Source: Isotricha intestinalis | Taxonomy: Eukaryota; Ciliophora; Litostomatea; Vestibuliferida; Isotrichidae | NCBI GenBank assembly: GCA_023807065.1 | Contig: JAJJLU010003681.1 | Location: 1-38,750, forward strand | Direction: 5' to 3' | DNA: 38,750 nt | In this document: one piece after another, positions 10,824 to 22,800 of the stretch | Layout of the letters: every line of letters starts with the position of its first letter | Numbering within the stretch: position 1 is the stretch's first letter | The notes under the pieces: generated by a model | Told to the model about the DNA's origin: nothing | Database searches by the model: none | Seen by the model: the letters and a program-made list of their open reading frames with translations, nothing else | Translations under genes and position numbers: made by a program

Positions 10824-13800
10824 ATGAATAACCCTGTTTCAAACCAAGAACAGGAAGATTCTGAAACTTCTGAAATAAATATACAACCATTAATTGAATA
10901 CATAACAAACTTATCGATGTTAATGATAGATATAGAAAAAGAAAAACTTCATCAATTTTTAGAACAACAAAATCATTTAAATCTTTTGAAAAAATTTGCG
11001 GTAGATCCTACTTTAAAATTAATTTCAATAACAAAAAATGAGAATGAATCAAATGAAGGAATAGATGATATTTTTTTAGAAACAGAACTTCAATATAAAC
11101 CAATGAAAACATCAACTGTAGTTTTTATAAAGAAAGTTCCAAATATAAATTGTAAAAATATTTCATCAATAAAAAAAGATTTACAAGTATTGAATTTTTC
11201 AAGTGAAGGAAATGATAATAGTATATTTCAAAATATGCAAAATTACATTCAAAATACATTTTGTCCTTTATTTAATTCATTTTCAGAAAAGATGATAGAA
11301 AAAAATGAAAGTCAAAATTTACGTTCAAATGCAATTCAAACAGTAAAAAAAAATATAAATGAATTAGTAATATTATTATCTCAAGCTCAAAAAAATTCAA
11401 ATATTCCAACAGTAAAATTAGAAACAGAAGCAAATTTAAAATCAAAAATAGAAGAAATAAGAAATAAAACTGGAAAAGAACCTTCAATAGAGGAATTAAG
11501 TAAAATTTATAATGATGATGATATAACAAAATTATGTGAAATTATTAATAAATGGAAAGCTGATATAAGTAATTTAATTAAATTTGAAAGAGAAGTTTCT
11601 CAAGGTGATACAATGGAAGAAATAAATTTTTGGAGAGATTATGAAATAACTTTAAAAAATGTTAAAATTCAAATTGAATCTCCTGAAGTTAAAATTACTT
11701 TAGGTTTAGTTGCAAATGCTAAAAAATTTTTTATTACAAAAGGTTTTGAAGAAGATTCTAAGTTAGATGAACCAATTAGAAAAGTAGAATTCAATAATTT
11801 ATTATTAAAAGAATTACCAATTTCTCCTTTATTAGTTTCTACTAAAATTCCTGATATAACAATGTATTTACAAAAAATTTTTGAACATATTAAAAATAAA
11901 ATGAAACTTTCTTGGTATCCTGTTCAGAGAATGATGAATTTAATTGAAGTCATTTCTAAAGATTTAAATTCTCATTTAATTAGTATTTTAGGTAATAAAT
12001 TAATGATTATGAAATTCCCAGATTTTATTAATTTATATAAAGAATGTAAAGAATTATTTTCTAATGGATGGGATGCTGAATATGAAAAATTAAAAAAGGA
12101 AATTCCTTTAATTACAAAATTAAGAAATGAAAAAAGTTTAATTATTTATCCTAAATCTTTTGAACATGATAATTTAAAAAAGAGATTGAAAGAATTAAAA
12201 AAATTTAGAGTAGAACATCAAAATTTAATTGATATAACAACAAGTTTAAGTGGAGGAAATGAAACAGAAAATAATGGAGGTTTAGTAAAAGAAATTCAAT
12301 TAGCATATGATAAAATATGTGAAATTAATATATTAGATTTATCTAAAAATGGAGAAGTTAATTGGGTAAATGCAAAATCAGAATATTCTAAAGTTACTGA
12401 AAAAATAGAAGGTCAAATTTCTAATTCTTTAAGTGATCAATTAGCAAGTGCTCAAAGTGTAAATGATAAATTTAAAATATTTAATAAATTTTCTAAATTA
12501 ATGAAAAGACAAAGAGTCCAAAATGCTATTCAAGAATATCAAACTCAAATTTTAGAATCAATTGAAAAAAATTTATTAGAATTAAGAGATAAATTATTAA
12601 ATGAATATGAAAATGATTCAGCTTCTCAAATGAGTAAAATTAAAGGAATTCCTGATGTTTCTGGTAAAACTATTTGGTATCATCAATTTAATAGAAAAGC
12701 TAATGTTTATAAAAAAAGAATTGAAGTTATTTTAGGTGAAAATTGGGAAAGCTTAAATAATGGAAAAAAATTAAAAGAAATTATAGATTTTATTATATCT
12801 AATTCAAATTCCAAATCTAAAGATTTAGATAAATTTAATAATTCTATTATTCAACTTGATTCATCAAATTATAATTTAGATAAAATATATTTAATAGAAA
12901 ATAAACAAAATAAATATGAAATAAGAGTAAATTTTGATCCAAAATTAATTGATTTATTCCAAGAAGTTCGTTTAATTCAAAAATTTAAAAATGTATCAAC
13001 AATAGTAATTTCTCGTTCAATGGAAAATAAAACAAATTATCCTTTTGCAATAGCATTAGGAGATGCATTTAGAACATTTAATAATTGTTGTGAAAAAATA
13101 AAGAGTGAACCAAAAATAACTAAATTAATAGCAAAACAAAAACGAGATATTCAAGATTTAATTAAAAATAATGTTCTAACAACTTGGTCAAATTTTCCAA
13201 AATTAGATAAATTTACTAAAGATATATGTGAGAAAGTATCTTCTTTTGAAGAAACAGTCCGTGATTTAATATCAAAAATAAGTCAAATAGAATCTTTATT
13301 TGTTCAAATTCAAAAATCTCCATTACAGAAAAATTTAATAAGTGAAAAAATACATAATATTCAAAATATAATAGATGAAATAGTCACATGTTCAAATATG
13401 AAAATATGGATAAAAGAAGTAGATACAAAATTAGAGGGAATTTTAATAAAGAAATTAGAACAAGTTATTTCAACTTGGATTGAAGAATTTAAAGCTCCTA
13501 AACCTTTAGAAAATGCCGTTTTATTAAATGAATGTGAATCACTTAAAATTAAAATTACTGATCAAATTATTAACATTCAACCTTCATTACAAGAAGCAAG
13601 AGAATATTGGTATAATCAATTAAATCTAGCTATGTCAATTATATTATCTAATAAGAGATTAAGTTATAGAATTGTTTCTCAAAAAGAAGTTAATTTAGAT
13701 AAGGAAACTACTTATAGAGATATTATCAAATTAATAGATATTAATTTATTGAGAAATAGTTATAATGATATTGAAAATGAATTCTCAAAATGTGAAGAAT

Positions 13801-16800
13801 ATGTAAAAACTTGGTTATCTTATCAAGTTTTATGGGACATTCAACCTAAAACAATTTATGATAAACTAGGTGATGATATGGAAAAATGGCAACAATTAAT
13901 GACTGAGTTGAAAGAAGAAAGAAAAACTTTTGATAATTCAGAATCAGAAAAAATTTTTGGTGCAATTTGTATTGATTATAGTGCTGTTCAAGCAAAAGTT
14001 AATAATAAATATGATTCATGGCATACTGAAATAATGAATAAATTCGCAGAAACTACAAATGAAAATTTAAAATCATTTTATACAAAAATTACAGAAGCAA
14101 AAACAAAATTAGAAAATAGTAATTTAGAAAATTTAAATACTGACATAATAGAATGTATCACAGATATTCAAGAAATAAAGAAAAATATGAATAATTGGAA
14201 AAATGATTTAACAAGATATAAAAATTGTAAGAATATATTAGAAAAGCAGAAATATAGATTTTCAAATGATTTTATAGATATGGATAAAGTAGAATCTGAA
14301 TGGTCGAAATTACAACAAATATTAGAAAAAAAATGGAAATTAATGGAAGAACAAATACCAACATTACAAGGAAGAATTCAAGCAGATGAAAGTAGAATAA
14401 ACGAAAGAATAAAGAAATTAGATAATTATTGGAATGAAAAAAATCCAGAAAAAGCAAATTCACCTTCAGAAGCATTAAAAATATTAAATGAAGCAAATAC
14501 TCAATTAGTAAATGTTAAAGATGATTATATTAGAAATTGTAAAGCTAAAGAATTATTAGATATGGATATTGGAGATCCTAATAGATTAAATCCTATTGAA
14601 GAACAAATTGCTAGTTTAAGAGAAGTTTGGAATGCTTTAAATAATATTTTCAGTAGAGTTGAAAGTTATAAGGATACTCCTTTTGTTGCTGTTAATCCTG
14701 AAAAAACTAAAAAAGAAATTGAAGAAGCTTTAATTGAAATTAATAATTTACCTCCTAAAATTAGAAATTATGAAGCTGCTGAAATTGTTAAAAAAAGATT
14801 AGAACAAATGAAAAAAGAAAATAATATTATTAGTGATTTAAGAACTGAAGCTATTAAAGCTGATAGACATTGGCCTCAAATATTAAAATTATTACAAATA
14901 AAGAAAAGTTATTCAAATGATTTAATTTTAGAAGATTTTTGGAAATGTAATTTATTACAAAGAGAAAAGAAATTATATGAAATAATAAATCAAGCAACAG
15001 GAGAATTAGTATTGGAAAATTATATAAAAAAATCAAAAGATTTTTGGGAAGAATATGAATTAGAATTAGTACGTTATAAAGATAAATGTAAATTAATAAG
15101 AGGATGGGATGATTTATTTACAAAATTAGATGAACATATAAATAGTTTTCAATCAATGTCAAATTCACCTTATTATGGAGTTTTTAAAGATTTAATAGAA
15201 CCTTCAAAAGATAAATTAGAAAAAATAAGATTATTATTTAATGAATGGGTTGATATTCAAAGAAAATGGGTTTATTTAGAAGGAATTTTTTTCGGAAGTG
15301 CTGATATAATGAATGAATTACCAGCTGATTATAATAAATTTAAATCAATTGACAGTGAATTCACTCAATTAATGAAAAAAGTTTCTAATAAACCTTTAAT
15401 TTTTAAAGTAATGGAAATTCCAAATTTAAAAAGTACATTAGAAGAAAAAATAAAAACTGCTTTGGAAAGAATTCAAAAAGCTTTATATAATTTCCTTGAA
15501 AAACAAAGACAAAATTTTGCAAGATTTTATTTTATTGGTGATGAAGATTTATTAGAAATAATAGGAAATAGTAAAGATGTGATGAAAATAACAAGACATT
15601 TTAATAAAATGTTTGCAGGAATGAATGCACTTATATGTAAAGATGGAAATGAAATGTCAGGAATGATAAGTAGAGAATTTGAAGAAGTTCCTTTTGAAAA
15701 AAGTGTAAAAATTTCTGATGATCCAGTTGTTTATCAATGGTTAACTAAAGTTGAAGATCAAATGCATTTTACTTTAGCAACAAGATTAGAAAAAGCTGTT
15801 TTAGAAATTTCTGAAATGGATTATATTAATAAAGTTGATGAATTTATTTCTTGGATTGAAAAGTATCCTGCTCAAATTACTGTTTTATCTTCTCAAGTTT
15901 TATGGTCTGCTTCTATTGAATGTGCTTTAACTGGAAAAAAAACTCTTCATAGTCTCCCTGATAATTTCCAATTAAAAGATGAAGAAAATGTAATTAATAA
16001 TATGCTTAGTGCTTTATCAGATCAAGTATTAAAAGACATAAAAGTAGATATGAGAAAAAAATTAGAACAATTAATAACTGAATTAGTTCATCAAAGAGAT
16101 GTAGTTAGATTATTAGAATTAAAAGAAGTTTCTAATGTAGATGCATTTGAATGGTTATATTACATGAGATTTTATTTCTATCCAAAAACAAAAGATGTTC
16201 TTAAAAGACTTCAAATTAAAATGTCAAATGCTTCTTTCGATTATGGTTTCGAATATTTAGGAGTTGCAGAGAAATTAATTCAAACTCCTTTAACTGATAG
16301 ATGTTATTTAACTTTAACACAAGGATTATATTTCAGATTAGGAGGAGCTCCTTTCGGTCCTGCAGGAACAGGTAAAACTGAATCAGTAAAAGCTTTAGGA
16401 GGTCAATTAGGTCGTTTTGTCCTTGTTTTTAATTGTGATGAAAATTTCGATAATAAAGCTATGGAACGTATCTTCGTTGGTTTATGTCAAGTCGGTGCTT
16501 GGGGTTGCTTTGATGAATTTAATAGATTAGAGGAAAGAATATTATCTGCTGTTTCACAACAAATTCTTATTATTCAATTAGGGTTGAGAGAATATGCTAA
16601 AACTATTGATTTAATGGGAAAAATTATTAAATTAAATCATCAAATGGGAATTTTTGTTACTATGAATCCTGGTTATGCTGGAAGAAGTCAATTACCTGAT
16701 AATTTAAAACAATTATTTAGACAAATGGCTATGGTTAAACCTGATAAAGATATGATTGCTCAAGTAACTTTATATAGTCAAGGTTATAAAACTGCAGAAA

Positions 16801-19800
16801 GATTATCTTCAAAAATGGTTTCTTTATTTGAATTGTGCTTTAATCAATTAAGTAGTCAAAGTCATTATGATTTTGGTTTAAGAGCTTTGAAAAGTGTTTT
16901 AGTCAATGCTGGAAATTTAAAAAGAAGAGAAGACGCAGAAAGGAAAATTACCCATAAAAATGAAGATATGCCAATTGAACAATGGGAACAAAATATATTA
17001 TTAAAATCAGTTTGTGATACATTAATCCCAAAATTAGTTTCAGAAGATATAACATTGTTTAATTCTTTATTAATTGGAGTTTTCCCTGATTGTAAAGTAG
17101 AAGAAGTAAAAGAAGATGAATTAAGAAGTAAAATAGAAGAATTATGTAATTTGAGGAATTTACTTCCAGAAGAAAAATTCATAAATAAAATAATTCAATT
17201 ATACTCAATTCAAAAAATGCATCATGGAGTAATGATGGTAGGACAAAGTGGAACAGGAAAATCAGCAGCATGGAAAATATTATTAGAAGCTCTTCAATTA
17301 ATAGATGGAATAAAAGGAGAGTCATATATAATAGATCCAAAGGCAGTAAATAAAGATAATTTATATGGTAAATTAGATCCAACAACTTTAGATTGGACAG
17401 ATGGAGTTTTCACAGGTACATTAAGAAAAATATTAGATAATCAAAGAGGTGAAAGTGGGAAAAGACATTGGATTATTTTTGATGGAGATGTTGATCCTGA
17501 ATGGGCTGAAAATTTAAATTCAGTTTTAGATGATAATAAATTATTAACTTTACCACATGGTGATAGATTACAAATACCACCTAATGTTAGAATTATGTTC
17601 GAAGTTGAAAGCTTAAAATTTGCTACTTTAGCTACTGTATCTAGATGTGGTATGGTTTGGTTTTCTGAAGATATTGTTACAACTGATATGATGTTTTCAC
17701 ATTATTTAAAAAGACTTACTCAAGCTAATTATGATGATTCTATGAATTATTTAAGTAATCAAAGTGGAGGAATGAATGAATTTGAAAATAAAAATGAAAA
17801 TGATGATGAAAGCCAAGTAAGACATCAATCTGTTGAAGCTTTAAAACCATTTTTTGAATCTGGATGTTTTGTTCAACAAGCTTTAGATGAAGTTGAGAAA
17901 TATAATCATATAATGGACTTTACAAAAATAAGGGTTATTGAATCTATGTTTGCTCTTCTTAGAAAAGGTACTTCAAATATAATTGAATATAATGATAATC
18001 ATAGTGAATTTCCATTTACTGAAGATCAAATTTTTACTTATATGAGTAAATGGTTAGTCATTTCTATTATTTGGGGATTTGGAGGTTCTCTTTCTTTAGG
18101 TAATCGAACTGATTTTTCAAATAAATTAAAAGGATTAACTTCTGAAATTGATTTTCCAAATGATAATAATTTCGCAATGATTGATTATGAAGTGAAAATG
18201 GGAGAGAATAAATGGCAACCTTGGAAAATGAAAGTTCCTAATACTGATATAGAACCTTCTAAAGTTTCAGATGCTGACATTGTTATTCCTACAGTAGATA
18301 CTGTGAGACATCAAGAAATTTTATGTAGTTGGATAAGTGAACATAGACCTTTCATTTTATGTGGTCCTCCAGGTTCAGGTAAAACAATGACATTAATGGC
18401 AACACTTAAAATTTTAACAGATTTCGAAATGGTTTTCATTAACTTTTCATCAAGTACAACTCCAGATTTAATTTTAAAGACATTTGATCATTATTGTGAA
18501 TATGTAAAGAGTTCAAATGGAATAATATTAAGACCAAAGCAAAGTAATAAATATTTAGTGGTATTTTGTGATGAAATAAATCTTCCAGAAATGGATAAAT
18601 ATTCAACTCAAGTAGTAATAACATTCCTCCGTGAGATAACAGAACAAAATGGTTTCTGGCGTCCATTAGATAAGCAATGGATAAAATTAGAAAGGATTCA
18701 ATTTGTAGGAGCATGTAATCCACCAACTGATGTAGGAAGACATCCACTTAATAATCGTTTTCTTCGACATTGTCCTTTACTTTATGTTGATTTCCCAGGA
18801 AAAGATTCATTGAAGCAAATTTATGGAACTTTCAATAGAGCTCTTTTAAGAAAAGGTACTTCAGATATGCATCAATATTCAGAAGCTTTAACTGATGCAA
18901 TGGTTGAATTTTATACTGAATGTCAATTACATTATACTCCTGATATTCAACCTCATTATATTTATTCTCCTAGGGAACTTACCAGATGGAAACATGCTTT
19001 AAATGAATCTATTGAAAGTATGAATAGTATGGATGATTTAGTTAGATTATGGGCTCATGAAGCTTTAAGATTATTCCAAGACAGATTAGTTCTAGATGAA
19101 GAAAAACAATGGTGTGATCAATTAGTTGATAAAATAGGAGGAAAATTTTTCGCTACTTCTTCTCCAAATACTTTATCACGTCCAATCCTATTTACAAATT
19201 TAATAACTAAAACATATGTTTCATGTGATAAGGATGAATTAGTAAAGAATATAGAAGGTAAATTAAAAATATTCTATGAAGAAGAATTAGATGTTCCTCT
19301 TGTAATATTTGATTCAGTATTAGAACATATTCTCCGTATAGATAGAGTATTAAAACAACCAATAGGTCATTTACTTCTAGTAGGTCAAAGTGGAGTTGGT
19401 AAAACAACTTTATCACGTTTTGTTGCATGGATGAATAACTTAACTGTTTTTCAAATAAAAGCAGGAAGAAATTATGGAGTGGCTGACTTTGATGCCGATT
19501 TACGTTCAATTATGAAAAGAGCTGGTTGTAAAGGAGAAAAAATTTGCTTTATTTTCGATGAAAGTAATGTCTTAGGACCTGCTTTCTTAGAAAGAATGAA
19601 TGCTCTTCTAGCTTCTGGTGAAGTCCCTGGTTTATTTGAAGGAGATGAATATATTTCTTTAATTAATTCTGCTAAAGAATTTATAATAAAAGAACAAAAA
19701 GCTGCTGATACTGAAGAAGAAATCTATAAAGCTTTTATCAAAGGAGTACAAAGAAATCTTCATGTTGTTTTTACTATGAATCCATTATCTCCTGATTTTT

Positions 19801-22800
19801 CTAATAGAGCTGCTTCTTCACCAGCTTTATACAATAGATGTGTTATTGATTGGTTTGGTGATTGGTCAAGAGATGGTTTATATCAAGTTGCAAATAAATT
19901 AACAGAATATGTTGAATGTAGAAATGAAAATTTCAGTAAACCTGGTTTAGATAGTGAATCCATGCATGGATTAATTGTTGATTCTATTACTTCTTATCAT
20001 ATGATTATTAAAGATTTAAATGATAAATTAATGAAAAATGCTAAAAAATTTAATTATATTACTCCAAGAGATTTCCTTGATTTTATTAAACATTTCATTA
20101 ATTTACAAAAGGAAAAAAGTGAAGAATTAAATGAACAACAAGTTCATATAAACAAAGGTCTCCAGAAAATTATAGAAACAGAAAACACAGTAAATGAGTT
20201 AAAGCAAAGTTTAGCAGTGAAAAAGATAGAATTAGATAAAAAGCAAATAGAAACGAAAGCAAAATTTGAGAAAATAATGGAAGATACAGAAAAAGCACGT
20301 GTGAGTAAAGAGAAGGCAGAGAAGCAGAGAATAAAAGTTGAAGAAATGAAATCTCAAATAGAAGAAAGACAGAAAAAGGTAGAATATGAATTATCAACTG
20401 TGGTTCCAAAAATGGAAGCAGCAAAAGCAGCAATAGGAAATATGTCACCAAAGAGTGTTGCAGCATTAAAAGGTTTAAGAAAAGAAACAGAAAATACAAG
20501 AACAGCACTTAAATTAACAGCTATAATATATTTAGCAGTATCTCAGAAAAAAATAGTATCAACAATAGATTGGAATGGTATTCGTTCATGTATTATGAAA
20601 GAAGATTTTATATCAACAATAAAAAATATGAGAGCTGAAGATTTAAATGAAAAAGTTACAGATATAATTAAAAAAGAAATGTATAATCCTGCAAATCATT
20701 GGGATATAAATACAATATCAAGTGCTTTTAAAGAAGTTGGATTACTTGCAGAATGGATTCAATCTACTGTTGAATGTAGTTCTATTAATAATCAAATGGA
20801 ACCTCTTAAAAATGAAATTAAAGGTTTAGCTTCTCAAGCTGAAAAATTAGAAAATGAATATAATACTATTGCTAAAGAAATTCAAGATTTAGAAGCTAAT
20901 ATTGCTCAATTAAAAATTAATTATGAAGAATCTGTTGTTGAAAGTAATAATATTAAAACTGATATGGAAGAAGTTAAAAACAAAGTAGAAAGATCTGAAA
21001 AATTACTTGAAAATTTATCCTCAGAAAAAAATCGTTGGAGTGAACAAATGAATGAATTTAAAATTCATATATATAATTTATTAGGAGATACATTTTTATC
21101 ATCATCATTTTTAGCATATATAGGATTTTATGATGCATATTATAGGAAATATTTAAGAGAAAATGGAAGAGAAATTTTAAAGCAACATGATATCATTTTT
21201 AGTCATGATTTAGATGAAGTTGAATGGTTAACAAAACCAAATGATAAAGTAATTTGGCAAAAATGTTCTTTACCAGCAGATAATATTTGTACTGAAAATG
21301 CAACAATACTTCAAAGATTTAATAGATATCCTTTAATAATTGATCCTGCTGGTCAAGCGACTGAATTTATTAAAATTTTTTATCAATCTAAAAAACTAAA
21401 TACTACTTCATTTACTGATTCTAATTTCTTAAAAACTTTAGAAAGTGCTTTAAGATTCGGTTATCCTATTTTAGTTCAAGATGTTGAAAAAATTGATCCA
21501 ATAATGAATTCTCTTTTAAATAAAGAAATTCATAAACAAGGAGGTAGAAATTTAATTAGAATTGGTGATCAAGAAATTGATTTTTCATTAACTTTCAATA
21601 TGTTTATGGTAACTAGGGATTCTTCATGTCATTTCACTCCTGATTTATGTTCAAGAGTTACTTTCTTAAATTTCACTATCACTCCTTCTTCACTTCAAAA
21701 TCAAATTTTATCTATTATATTAAAAAGCGAAAGACCTGAAGTAGATAAAGCAAAAGAAGATTTAGTTAAAGCACAAAGAGATTTTAAATTACAATTAAGA
21801 CAATTAGAAGAAGATTTATTAACTGCTTTAAATAGTGAAGGTAATTTATTAGAAAATGATAAAGTTATGAGTAGATTAGAAGAAATTAAAAAAAAATCAT
21901 ATGATATTAGTATTGAAGTAAGTAAATCTGAAGATATAATGAAAGAATTAGAAACTACTATGAATGAATATATGCCTATTGCAACTATGAGTTCTAGAAT
22001 TTTCTTCGCTTTAGATTCTTTAGATACTATTTTTTACTTATATAAATTTTCACTTACTTTCTTTATGGATGTTTTAAATTTCGTCATTAAAAGCGAAAAA
22101 TTAGAAGAAATTCCAAAAAATAATTATACTGATAGGCAAAATTTCATTATTTCAGAATTATTTAAAATTATTTATCATAGAGTAGGTTTTTCTTTATTAA
22201 ATAAAGATGTGTTAATTTTCGCAATGAGATTAGCACAAATTCGTCTTGGAGATAAATTTAAAAATGAAATAAATGTATTATTAAAAATAAATTCAAATAT
22301 AATGAACGATGCTTCAGATATAAGTGCTCAAATAATGGGAGGAAAATTAACCTTAAACCAAAGAAAACAAATAAGTGAATTAATAAAAAATGAAACATTC
22401 AAAGATTTATATCAAGATATAAATTCCAAAAATGAAAACTGGATAAATTTCTTAAATGATCCTCAAGCAGAAAATTCAATTCCAATAGAATTTCTAAATA
22501 AAGAAAGAGAGAAAATAAAAAACGAAAAAGATCAGAAAATCTTTGATGAATTAACAAAATCAATAATTCTTCTAATATTTAGACCAGATAGAATGATGAC
22601 AAAAATATATTCATTCCTAAAGGAAATATTCAATGAAGAATTTGTTACAATTCCTGAATTAGATTTAGTAAAAGTAGTTCAAGAAGAAAGTAATTGTAAA
22701 TCACCAATTTTATTCTGTAGTGCACCTGGATTTGATGCATCTACAAAAATAGAAAGTTTAGCACGTCAATTAAACAAAAAATTCCTTTCTATTGCAATTG